From contig NZ_QPHL01000017.1 of NCBI RefSeq assembly GCF_003335675.1, positions 248,001 through 312,000 on the forward strand: a stretch of 64,000 nt of DNA, given 5' to 3'. A model generated the notes under the pieces. That model ran no database searches, was not told the origin of the DNA, and worked only from the letters and a program-made list of their open reading frames with translations. The translations under genes and the position numbers were made by a program. The DNA is from Winogradskyella sp. KYW1333 (GTDB lineage Bacteria; Bacteroidota; Bacteroidia; Flavobacteriales; Flavobacteriaceae). Positions 18,508 through 26,384 of the stretch are shown here, one piece after another (the stretch's first letter is position 1; every line of letters starts with the position of its first letter).

Positions 18508-18726
18508 AAAAAAGATTCTGTTCTAAATCAAATTGAAGACTGTCATGGTGGTAGTCTTAATGAAAGCCGTTTTGGAATTAGAATGAGAGGTGAGGGTCAA
18601 ATCGCGAAACAAATAAATGACACAGTTAAGTTGGCCAAAGCAAAATATTTTAAAGGAAGGTCTATACCCAAACTGAATGATGCTTTGCATGAAAATTATA
18701 AAACCAATCAACTCAAATTATTTTAA
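18508..18726 (+). pseudogene. C-terminal remnant of a radical SAM protein (PA0069-like)
   Basis: This frame is open for 72 codons from just after an in-frame TGA (18505-18507) to TAA at 18724-18726 and has no plausible start codon. It reads KKDSVLNQIEDCHGGSLN, then SRFGIRMRGEGQIAKQIN, then a KLAKAKYFKG stretch and ends YKTNQLKLF. From memory this matches the last fifth of PA0069-family radical SAM proteins, usually 300 or more residues. The radical SAM CxxxCxxC core is absent from the window. It appears to be the tail left by a deletion, ending against the terminator of the next gene. Calling it a live short gene is less likely. Confidence 0.6.
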
Positions 18727-18754
18727 AAAAAGAAGTGGACTTAAGTCCACTTCT
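18723..18754 (-). terminator. rho-independent terminator of the secreted beta protein gene
   Basis: Positions 18731-18754 are a perfect 24-base palindrome (arm AGAAGTGGACTT). Read on the minus strand it is followed by a run of seven T residues, so it ends the leftward gene at 18787. Confidence 0.75.
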
Positions 18755-18786
18755 CACTAAATAATAACTAATATATAAACAACAAT

Positions 18787-19353
18787 CTATATTCTAAATC
18801 TCTCGGTGAACACGCGGTTGTTAAACTTAACAACAGCAGTATAATCTCCTGATAAAGTTTCATCTAATCTGTATACTCCATTTAATACTTGATTACCTTT
18901 AATAGTATCAGAGTAGATTAAATTATCTTCAAAATAAAGGTTCACCTTCATTTCATTTGTATCTATTCCAAGCTTAGAAATTATAATTCTAGAATCTTCA
19001 TTTCTAAAAACTGGTTTAAATATCTTTTCTTTAGCATTTGAGCTAAAAGTTACTTCCTTATTCTTCACTATAATTGAGGTCAACTCAATTTCAAAATCCT
19101 TGTTGATTTCAATAGTATATATTCCATTTGATAGTTGGGTAAAATCGTACAGCCTAGTTAGATTTCCATTGTATTTAACCGTACCTGAATAAATAGTATT
19201 ACCTGATTCATCGTAAACAGAAATCTTACTTCCTTCATTTATAAAATGGTAAGTCGGTATTTTGTCTGTTTTCTCACTTGCGTAGCTTGTGTATGTTCCA
19301 AACATCACTGCTACTACTAAAATTCCCTTTAATAAATTTTTCATCTGTTTCAT
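18787..19353 (-). CDS. secreted beta-sandwich protein, function unknown
   Basis: This 188-residue protein has an N-terminal signal peptide (MKQMKNLLKGILVVAVMFG, cut near residue 25 after YASE). The rest is two similar halves of about 80 residues. Both carry a strand-turn-strand pattern: ISVYDESGNTIYSG with FTQLSNGIYTIEI, and VNLYFEDNLIYSD with ETLSGDYTAVVKF. This resembles DUF3244 or T9SS-CTD-like folds common in Bacteroidetes, but it lacks the terminal sorting pattern. A second ATG three codons in is an equally possible start. It has its own promoter and a strong terminator, so it is monocistronic. Confidence 0.75.
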   Translation of the reverse strand: MKQMKNLLKGILVVAVMFGTYTSYASEKTDKIPTYHFINEGSKISVYDESGNTIYSGTVKYNGNLTRLYDFTQLSNGIYTIEINKDFEIELTSIIVKNKEVTFSSNAKEKIFKPVFRNEDSRIIISKLGIDTNEMKVNLYFEDNLIYSDTIKGNQVLNGVYRLDETLSGDYTAVVKFNNRVFTERFRI

Positions 19354-19449
19354 CTTTTTTGGGGTTAAACTGAATAATTAAATTTTCTTTTATCGTTTTT
19401 ATAAGTTGTTGAAAATTGTTTATAAATCAGTTCTTAGGATTTAACGATA

Positions 19450-19483
19450 CAAAGGTATTTGAGATGCTTAGTGCAGAAAACAA
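19450..19483 (-). promoter_or_regulatory. promoter of the secreted beta protein gene
   Basis: On the minus strand TTG (19481-19483) and TACCTTTG (19450-19457) are 23 bases apart, matching TTG-N17-23-TAnnTTTG. It would give a leader of about 90 bases before the ATG at 19353. Confidence 0.55.
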
Positions 19484-19599
19484 GAATATTGGCATATTTA
19501 TATTCAAAATTAACCTTATAATTGTTTTTGTGTAGAAATTGGGTTAAAATAGTATATATTATTGATAATTGTGTATACATTTTGTTTTTGTGTTACACC

Positions 19600-19607
19600 T
19601 AATTTTG
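19600..19607 (+). promoter_or_regulatory. -7 promoter element of the cupin-AraC regulator
   Basis: TAATTTTG matches the -7 consensus exactly, 16 bases before the GTG start at 19624. The nearest TTG (19582-19584) is 15 bases upstream, slightly short. Confidence 0.45.
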
Positions 19608-19623
19608 TATTAATTAAAAAATT

Positions 19624-20496
19624 GTGAAGACAAGAAAACCTACTTTAGAGAAGATAAGTCCAGAATTTGGGAGTTCCATGCGTGTAATTAAACATGAAAC
19701 TTACCTCGGCAAAAAAAAACCATTTTGGCATTTCCATCCAGAAATTGAATTAGTTTACGTAAATAAAGGGAAAGGTAAGCGCCATATAGGTAATCATTTA
19801 TCATACTTTAATAATAGCCAGTTACTATTAATTGGTTCTAATCTACCACATAATGGATTTACGGATAGATTGACTATTAGTGGAACAGAAACTATTGTAC
19901 AGTTTAGAGAAGAGTTTTTAGGACAGCACTTTTTTGATGTACCAGAGATGGAAGCTATCAGTAATTTGTTTGATCGTGCGAAGAGTGGCATACTATTCGG
20001 TGTTAAAACAAAACAAAAATTCGGTAAAAGAATTGAAAAGCTTTCTGAGAAAGAGGGATTTAAAAAAATATTGCTTTTACTTGAGATTTTGCATGGATTA
20101 GCAAAGTCCGAAGACTATGTGATTCTTAATGCAGATGGGTATGCTTTTGAAACAGAACCTCAAGATAGTGCCAAAATAGATATTATTTTTAATCATATAA
20201 ATGATAATTTCAAGGAGCACATTAGTTTAGATGAAATAGCTGATAAAGTTAGTATGACAGTACCTGCTTTTTGTAGATATTTTAAAAAGGTGACAGGGAA
20301 GACTTTTACCAAGTTAGTAAATGAGTATCGAGTGGTTCATGCCACAAAATTGTTGTCAGAAAGTCAAATGAGTATTACAGATATTTGTTATGAGTGCGGG
20401 TTTAATAATTTTTCTCATTTTAATAAGTTATTCAAGGAATTCACTGGTAAAAGTGCATCCAAATATAGAGGTGAACTAAAATTGATGGTGCAATAA
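19624..20496 (+). CDS. AraC family regulator with cupin sensing domain
   Basis: The 290-residue protein has an N-terminal cupin (HFHPEIELVYVNKGKGKRHIG near residues 37-57) and a C-terminal AraC DNA-binding domain at about 187-285 (HISLDEIADKVSMTVPAFCRYF, then SITDICYECGFNNFSHF). This layout is typical of sugar-responsive regulators in Flavobacteria. The start is GTG at 19624; the next in-frame ATG (19678) would remove the conserved-looking start TLEKISPEFGSS, so GTG is favoured. The target genes are not evident nearby. Confidence 0.87.
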   Translation: MKTRKPTLEKISPEFGSSMRVIKHETYLGKKKPFWHFHPEIELVYVNKGKGKRHIGNHLSYFNNSQLLLIGSNLPHNGFTDRLTISGTETIVQFREEFLGQHFFDVPEMEAISNLFDRAKSGILFGVKTKQKFGKRIEKLSEKEGFKKILLLLEILHGLAKSEDYVILNADGYAFETEPQDSAKIDIIFNHINDNFKEHISLDEIADKVSMTVPAFCRYFKKVTGKTFTKLVNEYRVVHATKLLSESQMSITDICYECGFNNFSHFNKLFKEFTGKSASKYRGELKLMVQ

Positions 20497-20508
20497 AAGA
20501 ATTTAAGT

Positions 20509-20682
20509 ATGGACAAGAAAATAGATTTGGCAATAGAATATTACACTTCCAAGGGGCAGAAAATTCTAGACAAGGTTAATAAAAGAAACAATGTAAGTGC
20601 TGATGAGTTAATTAAATTGGGTGAAGAAATGGCTATAATTGAATATAAATTAACTGCACTTGAGATTGCAAAAACCAATTAA
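20509..20682 (+). CDS. small helical protein, 57 residues, function unknown
   Basis: ATG at 20509 opens 57 codons ending at TAA 20680-20682. It lies 12 bases after the AraC gene on the same strand and one base before the stop of the convergent HD hydrolase gene. The product, starting MDKKIDLAIEYYTSKGQKIL, has about 14 acidic and basic residues, no membrane segment, and is predicted all-helical. Its fit between two genes and normal codon use support it being real. I do not recognise a family. Confidence 0.6.
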   Translation: MDKKIDLAIEYYTSKGQKILDKVNKRNNVSADELIKLGEEMAIIEYKLTALEIAKTN

Positions 20683-20683
20683 T

Positions 20684-21337
20684 TTATAATTTCCCGTTCC
20701 ATTCACTATAAAATCGGGTTAAAAACTCTTCCATATAATTATGTCTATCTGAGGCTATTTGCTTTCCTGTTTTTGTGTTCATTTGGTCTTTTAGCAATAA
20801 CAATTTTTCATAAAAATGATTAATGGTAGGGGCAGAAGAATTTTTGTATTCTGCTTTACTCATATTGAGGTTTGGCTTAATTTCAGGATTGTAAATAGCT
20901 CTGTTTTTAAACCCACCATAGTTAAAACATCTGGCTATTCCAATGGCTCCAATAGCATCTAACCTATCTGCATCTTGCACGACTTCCATTTCTTTTGAGG
21001 TAAACTGAAATCCTTTTTCAAAAGTGTTTTTGAATGACATGTTTTTTATAATGTTTATAACATGCTCTATAACCACACTATCGACATTATTTTTAATTAG
21101 GAATGTACTAGCTTTTTTAGGGCCAATGGTCTCGTCACCTTCATGAAATTTAGAATCTGCAATATCATGCAATAATGATGCTAAGGCAACAATCTCTATA
21201 TTAACATTTTCTTGTTTTGCAATATGTAAAGCATTATTAAAAACACGTTCGGTATGAAACCAATCATGGCCTCCTTCGGCATGCATTAATTCTGACTTAA
21301 CGAAATTCTTTGTCTTTTCAATTAATTCAACATTCAT
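20684..21337 (-). CDS. HD domain metal-dependent phosphohydrolase
   Basis: The 217-residue protein shows the HD superfamily ligands in order: His in HDWFHTERVFNNALHIA, the His-Asp pair in LLHDIADSKF, and the later Asp in QDADRLDAIGAIGIARCF. The block DADRLDAIGAIGIAR is typical of the YpgQ/YedJ-type nucleotide pyrophosphohydrolases. The substrate is likely a nucleotide but cannot be fixed from sequence. Its ATG overlaps the plsC-like stop codon by one base, so the two genes are coupled. Confidence 0.88.
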   Translation of the reverse strand: MNVELIEKTKNFVKSELMHAEGGHDWFHTERVFNNALHIAKQENVNIEIVALASLLHDIADSKFHEGDETIGPKKASTFLIKNNVDSVVIEHVINIIKNMSFKNTFEKGFQFTSKEMEVVQDADRLDAIGAIGIARCFNYGGFKNRAIYNPEIKPNLNMSKAEYKNSSAPTINHFYEKLLLLKDQMNTKTGKQIASDRHNYMEEFLTRFYSEWNGKL

Positions 21338-22074
21338 TAAACTATAATATGTGATGTTATGGTTTTTTCAATTTCCGGTATTAACTTCAAATGATCCAAT
21401 TGCTCACTCAGTTTAATGGGTTTATGAACAGTATATTTAATGTTAGCACCAATACCCATTGGAAATTTACCATATCTTAAGGTTTTCCATGAATTGTTTA
21501 TGGTAATAGGAACGACCAGTGCACTTGGCATGTGATTAAACATGGTTATCAAACCTTTTGTTTTAAATGGTTTAGGATTGCCATCTCTACTTCTGGTTCC
21601 TTCAGGAAATATTACCGCAGCCCATTTATTTTTTTCAACCCGCTGTGCAAATTCTTCGATTGCTTTTATTGAACCTAAAGCATTTTTTCTATCAATGAGA
21701 ACAGATCCACCATGCCTTAGATTATAAGAAACACTAGGAATCCCTTTGCCTAATTCTTTTTTGCTGATAAACTTTACATGATGTTGTCGCAGATACCAAA
21801 TTAGTGGCGGGATATCATACATGCTCTGATGATTTGTAACAAGTATTAAGGGAATACCCTTATTAATTTGATGAGGATTATTAAAAGTAAATCTAGTTCC
21901 TAAAATATTAAGACATCTTAACAGGAAAAACTGAAGAAAGTCTACACTTATTTTGTGGGCTTTATATCCAAAAATATTGTTACAAAACCATTGTATTGGA
22001 TGAAATACAACTAAAGTTAACCCAAAAAAAATGAAGTAAATTACTGTAATAGGATAGGCAATTATTTTTTGCAT
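21337..22074 (-). CDS. plsC: 1-acyl-sn-glycerol-3-phosphate acyltransferase family protein
   Basis: PlsC-type enzymes acylate lysophosphatidic acid at the inner membrane to give phosphatidic acid. The 245-residue protein has one N-terminal membrane helix (about 4-25), the catalytic VTNHQSMYD motif (NHxxxxD), and the substrate-binding VIFPEGTRSRDG block. Length and motifs are normal. Other lysolipid acyltransferases share these motifs, so the exact acceptor is not certain. It is the first gene of a two-gene unit with the HD hydrolase. Confidence 0.88.
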   Translation of the reverse strand: MQKIIAYPITVIYFIFFGLTLVVFHPIQWFCNNIFGYKAHKISVDFLQFFLLRCLNILGTRFTFNNPHQINKGIPLILVTNHQSMYDIPPLIWYLRQHHVKFISKKELGKGIPSVSYNLRHGGSVLIDRKNALGSIKAIEEFAQRVEKNKWAAVIFPEGTRSRDGNPKPFKTKGLITMFNHMPSALVVPITINNSWKTLRYGKFPMGIGANIKYTVHKPIKLSEQLDHLKLIPEIEKTITSHIIV

Positions 22075-22085
22075 GGTACAAAATT

Positions 22086-22116
22086 AAAAAACCACGATAA
22101 AAATCGTGGTTTTTTT
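22086..22116 (-). terminator. rho-independent terminator after the bacilliredoxin gene
   Basis: The arms at 22086-22097 and 22104-22115 pair over 12 bases around a 6-base loop, with A-run and T-run on the two sides. It can stop transcription in either direction and separates the bacilliredoxin gene from plsC. Confidence 0.75.
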
Positions 22117-22137
22117 AAATACTTCTTATTTATGGAA

Positions 22138-22548
22138 CTAACAATGATCGTTATAAGCATCCATTAGATTTTCTGCAATTAATTCTGCAGGTCTTCCTTC
22201 AATATGATGACGCTCTAACATATGCACCAATTCTCCGTCTTTAAATAATGCCATACTTGGTGAACTTGGTGGAAATGGAATCATAAATTCTCTTGCTTTA
22301 TCCGTAGCCTCTTTATCTACACCTGCAAATACAGTAACTAAATGGTCAGGACGCTTTGTATTTTGTAAGCTCATGCTTGCTCCTGGTCTTGCATTAGCTG
22401 CGGCACAACCACAAACAGAATTTATAACTACTAATGTCGTTCCTTCTTTTGCTAATGCACTTTCTACAGCATCTGTTGTATGTAATTCTTCAAAACCAAC
22501 GTTTGTTAAATCTTCTCGCATTGGTTTCACTAGTTCTGCTGGATACAT
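22138..22548 (-). CDS. brxB: bacilliredoxin, BrxA/BrxB family
   Basis: The 136-residue protein has the CGC active site at residues 46-48 in VVINSVCGCAAANARPGA, the hallmark of the YphP/YqiW family. These proteins remove bacillithiol from mixed disulfides (shown in Firmicutes), and Bacteroidetes can also make bacillithiol. PFPPSSPSMALFKDGELVHMLERH further on matches the family. No bacillithiol synthesis genes are in the window. The paralogue assignment (BrxA or BrxB) is arbitrary. Confidence 0.9.
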   Translation of the reverse strand: MYPAELVKPMREDLTNVGFEELHTTDAVESALAKEGTTLVVINSVCGCAAANARPGASMSLQNTKRPDHLVTVFAGVDKEATDKAREFMIPFPPSSPSMALFKDGELVHMLERHHIEGRPAELIAENLMDAYNDHC

Positions 22549-22582
22549 ATTATAATTTTTTAATTAACACTTTTTAGTTTTG

Positions 22583-22590
22583 CAAAGATA
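22583..22590 (-). promoter_or_regulatory. -7 promoter element of the bacilliredoxin gene
   Basis: TATCTTTG on the minus strand matches the consensus exactly, 34 bases before the ATG at 22548. Confidence 0.5.
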
Positions 22591-22666
22591 CCAAATGTGT
22601 AACAAATAGTTAATCGCATACACTAACAAATAGTATATTTATGTATTCATAAAAACTATAGTAAAA

Positions 22667-23458
22667 ATGAGTTTTGCAAAATGGATAGGAGGAGCAATTG
22701 GGTGGTCATTTGGTGGCCCAATAGGTGCTATAATTGGATTGGCAATAGGGAGTTTTGTTGATAACATGGCAGATGCTGGTAGTCCTCTCATTGGTGAAAG
22801 ACAAACAGGACAAAAAAGGCGTGATCCTTACAGAAGGATGCCTAATTATGATAAGCAACGCAGACGGCCTAAAACACAGTCAGGAGATTTTGAGGTAAGT
22901 CTACTTATTTTGGCTTCAATTATCATAAAGGCTGATGGTAAACAAGATCAGCGTGAGTTAGATTTTGTGCGTCAGCAATTCAGAAATATGTATGGTAAAG
23001 AACGTGCTAACCATGCCTTTGATTTGTTTAAGCGAATTACCAAACAGAATGTATCTAAGCGTCAAGTATGTTTACAGATTAAACAGATGATGGATCATGC
23101 CTCGCGTTTGCAGTTATTACATTTTTTATTTGGTATAGCCAAAGCAGATGGTCATGTTACCGAAAGAGAAATAAAAGAAATTTACACTATATCTGGGCAT
23201 TTAGGAATAAGTAATAAGGATTACGAAAGTATTAAGGCAATGTTTTATAACAGTATTGATAATGCCTATAAAATACTTGAGATAGATAAGTCAGTTTCTG
23301 ATGATGCCGTTAAAAAAGCTTACAGGAAAATGGCTAAAAAGTACCACCCAGACCGCGTAGGTCACTTAGGAAAAGAACACCAAGAAGGTGCAGAGGAAAA
23401 GTTTAGACAAGTCCAAGAAGCATACGAGCATATCCAAAAGGAAAGAGGCTTTAAATAA
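22667..23458 (+). CDS. TerB-like and J-domain protein (DjlA-like co-chaperone)
   Basis: The 263-residue protein begins with a glycine-rich hydrophobic stretch (residues 1-35, [22 protein letters not shown]), followed by a basic linker. A TerB-type helical domain spans about 70-185, with two copies of the motif [13 protein letters not shown] / [16 protein letters not shown]-terminal J domain from about 196 has the HPD tripeptide in [12 protein letters not shown], needed to stimulate DnaK. The order membrane anchor-TerB-J matches DjlA. It starts a three-gene rightward cluster. Confidence 0.85.
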   Translation: MSFAKWIGGAIGWSFGGPIGAIIGLAIGSFVDNMADAGSPLIGERQTGQKRRDPYRRMPNYDKQRRRPKTQSGDFEVSLLILASIIIKADGKQDQRELDFVRQQFRNMYGKERANHAFDLFKRITKQNVSKRQVCLQIKQMMDHASRLQLLHFLFGIAKADGHVTEREIKEIYTISGHLGISNKDYESIKAMFYNSIDNAYKILEIDKSVSDDAVKKAYRKMAKKYHPDRVGHLGKEHQEGAEEKFRQVQEAYEHIQKERGFK

Positions 23459-23467
23459 TCTTATCAT

Positions 23468-23656
23468 ATGATTTGGGTATTTGGCACCATATTCATTTTT
23501 GTTTTTGCCTTTGTAATTATAAAGCTTACAATAAACACAAAGGGAAATCCAGATTCTAAATTGGGAATTTTAGAACATCCGAGTAGTTTTAACAAACAAG
23601 ATGTTGAAATGGTAGATGATAGCCTTAACGAAGTCAATTCAGAGCATTTAAATTAG
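23468..23656 (+). CDS. small single-pass membrane protein
   Basis: The 62-residue protein has one membrane segment at residues 3-22 (WVFGTIFIFVFAFVIIKLTI) and an acidic, serine-rich soluble tail. It follows the DjlA-like gene by 9 bases and precedes the DksA-like gene by 5 bases, so all three are probably one transcript. I do not recognise a family. The position, not the sequence, is the main support. Confidence 0.65.
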   Translation: MIWVFGTIFIFVFAFVIIKLTINTKGNPDSKLGILEHPSSFNKQDVEMVDDSLNEVNSEHLN

Positions 23657-23661
23657 ATCTT

Positions 23662-23985
23662 ATGAATGAAGACGAATTAATATCTAAAATAGAGGAGGAG
23701 ATTAGTGTCACAGAGAGAAAGATTAAAGACCTACGAAATCTAACTAAGCCTATTTCTCCTAGTGATGCAATTGGTAGAGTGAGTAGAATGGATGCTATCA
23801 ATAACAAAAGCGTAAATGAAAACTCATTGCGTCAGGTGGAGGTTAAACTCAGCAATTTAAAACGTGTATTAGAAAACGTTGGGACCCCAAATTTTGGGAT
23901 TTGTGTAAAATGTAAAAACCAAATTCCAATAGGTAGAATTCTCATTAGACCCCAAAGCTTGCTTTGCGTTAATTGTGCCAGATAA
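23662..23985 (+). CDS. TraR/DksA-type C4 zinc finger protein
   Basis: The 107-residue protein has an N-terminal coiled coil (about residues 1-75) and a C-terminal zinc finger with Cys81, Cys84, Cys102 and Cys105 (CVKCKNQIPIGR ... LLCVNC). DksA/TraR proteins bind RNA polymerase through the secondary channel. The coil-tip acidic residues that define true DksA are not clearly conserved here, so a related regulatory role is as likely as ppGpp-linked control. It is the last gene of the small cluster and converges with the TonB receptor gene. Confidence 0.8.
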   Translation: MNEDELISKIEEEISVTERKIKDLRNLTKPISPSDAIGRVSRMDAINNKSVNENSLRQVEVKLSNLKRVLENVGTPNFGICVKCKNQIPIGRILIRPQSLLCVNCAR

Positions 23986-23990
23986 TAAAT

Positions 23991-26285
23991 TTATAATGAT
24001 AAAATTCTTAGTCCAATAAAGAATGTTCTTGGCATTCCTGGTCCATAGACATAATTACTATCTCTGTTCTTACCGGTATCAAAATCATCTTGATAAGCAT
24101 TGAATATATTTTTAATTCCTCCAAAAACTTCAAGACCAGCACCTATATTATCGATATCAAAACGGTAACTTGTTCGCCAACTAAACTCATGAAATGATAG
24201 CGTTGTTTTATATTCATTAACTGTTTGTTCTGGTGCACCAGCAAAATGGGCTATAAGCATATCACCAGTATAAACGTAGTTTAAATTTGTATTAAATTTG
24301 TTGTTGGGTATATAACTTAATGTGGCAAAACCATATTTATTCGGAGTTCTCAAGAATTCTCGTCTTGGTGTTAAACCTTCAATAGTTTCAACTGCCGTAC
24401 TAAACTCACTTGTCTGTAGTGTAAAACCGGCTTCTAGTTGCATTTTTCTTTTATAGTTTGCTCTTGTTTCGATAGTAATACCTTGTACTACTGCAGCATC
24501 ACCATTTTGTTTCTCAAATCGTTGACCAAATTCATCTTCTCCAATAGGATTAAGATAGAAAGCGTCTTTAAGTTTGGTATAAAAACCTTCTACTGTAAAA
24601 CCAGCAATGAAATTTTCTGTGGACTTATCATAATTTATGGAAGCGCTAAAACTATTTGATTGTTCTTCTACCAAATCATCATCCAATGAAATTCTAGATA
24701 CACCTCCTCCAGCAAATGCGATATGTAAATCTGTATCAAATGCCTGAGGTGCTCTAAATCCAGTGCTCCATGTAGCACGTAATTGAACGTTAGATTCTGA
24801 TTTATACAACAAAGAAAAACGAGGACTAACAATTAGGTTGTCCACGAGGTTGTTACTGTCTACTCTAAATCCAGAAAGTAGATTAAGTTTTTGGGTGATT
24901 TCCCAATCACTTTGAAAAAATGTCCCTAAGTTTTTTGTTGTTTGATCTATTTTGTAGTTATACGAATCAATTACATCTAACACATCATCAACCAAATATT
25001 CTGAACCTATTGTCAATACATTGGTGCCATTTAGAAAATCATTTAACCGATGATTAAGTTGCACACCTCCTTGCAAAGTTGTTGTTTTTGAGGTGCCATA
25101 AGGAGCATTTTCAATATGATTTTGAATTTCGTCTTCATCATCTGGGAAAATACCAGTATAATGATCTCGATCTGTTTGTTGACCAGCAAAATATGTGATT
25201 AATGAACTATTATCATTATTGAAGTTAATTTGGTAATCTAAACTTCCCATAACAACATCGTGTGTTCGTTCTTCGGCTTGTTGTGTTAAATATGATGGTC
25301 TATCAACCATCTCACCTCCATAGCGATATTCATTGAGCTTACTAAAACTAACTTCGAATTTTTGATTCTCGGATGGTAAAAAGAAAGCATTTGCACCAAA
25401 AGAGTTATTCTTCAGACTCGTTAATTCTGAAAAATTATCATCATTATGGTCATATAAATCACGATTCCGGTTATTGATGAATAATGAAACTCCAGCTTTT
25501 TCTGATTTAGAAATTACTGTAGCATTGCCCGTAACCATATGGTCATCTGCACCACTATTAATGTTTTGATAGGTATAGTTAACTTCAAAATTATCATTTT
25601 TAGGAATTTTAGTAATTACATTAACGACACCTCCAATTGCACTTGAACCATATAGTGATGAACCTCCACCACGTATGGTTTCTATACGCTCTATCATATT
25701 TACTGGTATTTGTTCTAAACCATATAAGCCCGTGAGTGGGCTAAAAATTGGACGACCGTTTATTAAAATTTGAGAGTAACCACCACCAAGACCATTAATA
25801 CGCAGTTGCGTATAGTTACAAGTTTGGCAATCAGTTTCAACTCTTAAACCAGGTTGAAATTTTAATCCATCGGAAAGATTACAGGCCTGAAGTGAATTAA
25901 GGCTTTCACTGTTTAAAATATTAACGATTACCGCAGAATTGTTTTGTCTTTTAAAAGTGCGTGTCCCAGTAATTACAATTTCATCTAAAAGCTCTGTTTC
26001 TAAATTAAAGTTTAGGGTTGTATTGCCTTCAATAGTTACTTTTTTTCTAATGGTTTTAAAACCAGTCATTGAGACAACGATGGTATAAGTGTTTGCTGGG
26101 ACATTTTTAATTTCATAATACCCATCGGCATTACTAACGGTTCCATGCGAGGTAGTCTCTAAATATATATTAGTGTATGGCATAGAATTGCCCTCTGACG
26201 AAATTTCACCAGAAACTGAAAACCCTTTTTGCCCATATACAAACTGGCCAATAATTAAAATGATAAAGACAATTCTTTTAGCCAT
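23991..26285 (-). CDS. TonB-dependent outer membrane receptor, probably metal-related
   Basis: The 764-residue receptor has a signal peptide (1-18, ending FVYGQ), a carboxypeptidase-regulatory-like domain (about 22-98), a plug with LNSLQACNLSDGLKFQPGLRVE and GLGGGYSQILINGRP (about 105-230), and a long beta-barrel to the end. The plug contains a CQTC pair (QTDCQTCNYTQL-like). The gene is divergent from a DtxR-family regulator and ZIP transporter, with an 18-bp palindrome beside its -7 element, so it probably imports a metal or metal complex under metal control. The ligand is inferred, not read. Confidence 0.88.
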   Translation of the reverse strand: MAKRIVFIILIIGQFVYGQKGFSVSGEISSEGNSMPYTNIYLETTSHGTVSNADGYYEIKNVPANTYTIVVSMTGFKTIRKKVTIEGNTTLNFNLETELLDEIVITGTRTFKRQNNSAVIVNILNSESLNSLQACNLSDGLKFQPGLRVETDCQTCNYTQLRINGLGGGYSQILINGRPIFSPLTGLYGLEQIPVNMIERIETIRGGGSSLYGSSAIGGVVNVITKIPKNDNFEVNYTYQNINSGADDHMVTGNATVISKSEKAGVSLFINNRNRDLYDHNDDNFSELTSLKNNSFGANAFFLPSENQKFEVSFSKLNEYRYGGEMVDRPSYLTQQAEERTHDVVMGSLDYQINFNNDNSSLITYFAGQQTDRDHYTGIFPDDEDEIQNHIENAPYGTSKTTTLQGGVQLNHRLNDFLNGTNVLTIGSEYLVDDVLDVIDSYNYKIDQTTKNLGTFFQSDWEITQKLNLLSGFRVDSNNLVDNLIVSPRFSLLYKSESNVQLRATWSTGFRAPQAFDTDLHIAFAGGGVSRISLDDDLVEEQSNSFSASINYDKSTENFIAGFTVEGFYTKLKDAFYLNPIGEDEFGQRFEKQNGDAAVVQGITIETRANYKRKMQLEAGFTLQTSEFSTAVETIEGLTPRREFLRTPNKYGFATLSYIPNNKFNTNLNYVYTGDMLIAHFAGAPEQTVNEYKTTLSFHEFSWRTSYRFDIDNIGAGLEVFGGIKNIFNAYQDDFDTGKNRDSNYVYGPGMPRTFFIGLRILSL

Positions 26286-26301
26286 CCTTCAATTTTTGAA
26301 G

Positions 26302-26309
26302 CAAAGGTA
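26302..26309 (-). promoter_or_regulatory. -7 promoter element of the TonB receptor gene
   Basis: TACCTTTG on the minus strand matches TAnnTTTG exactly, 16 bases before the ATG. The palindromic operator at 26317-26334 lies 7 bases upstream of it, in the -7 to -33 spacer. Confidence 0.6.
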
Positions 26310-26316
26310 AAATAAA

Positions 26317-26334
26317 ATTTAGACATGTCTAAAT
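26317..26334. promoter_or_regulatory. 18-bp perfect palindrome, probable DtxR/MntR-type operator
   Basis: ATTTAGACATGTCTAAAT reads the same on both strands. It lies in the 99-base gap between the divergent TonB receptor and DtxR-type genes, inside the receptor promoter and 6 bases upstream of the -33 of the regulator promoter. Size and AT-rich arms resemble MntR/IdeR-family operators. Autoregulation plus receptor repression by the adjacent regulator is the simplest reading. Confidence 0.7.
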
Positions 26335-26340
26335 ATATAT

Positions 26341-26368
26341 TTGGATTAGTAAAATAAAACTATATTTG
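26341..26368 (+). promoter_or_regulatory. promoter of the DtxR-type regulator and ZIP transporter genes
   Basis: TTG (26341-26343) and TATATTTG (26361-26368) are 17 bases apart, a full match to the Bacteroidetes TTG-N17-23-TAnnTTTG promoter. The ATG lies 16 bases downstream. Confidence 0.7.
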
Positions 26369-26384
26369 TAGAAATATTATAGTT

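Noticed and set aside
18523..18711. 62-codon minus-strand frame opposite the radical SAM remnant.
   Set aside because: The plus-strand frame has a protein-like composition and a recognisable motif series. The minus-strand frame is its antisense shadow.
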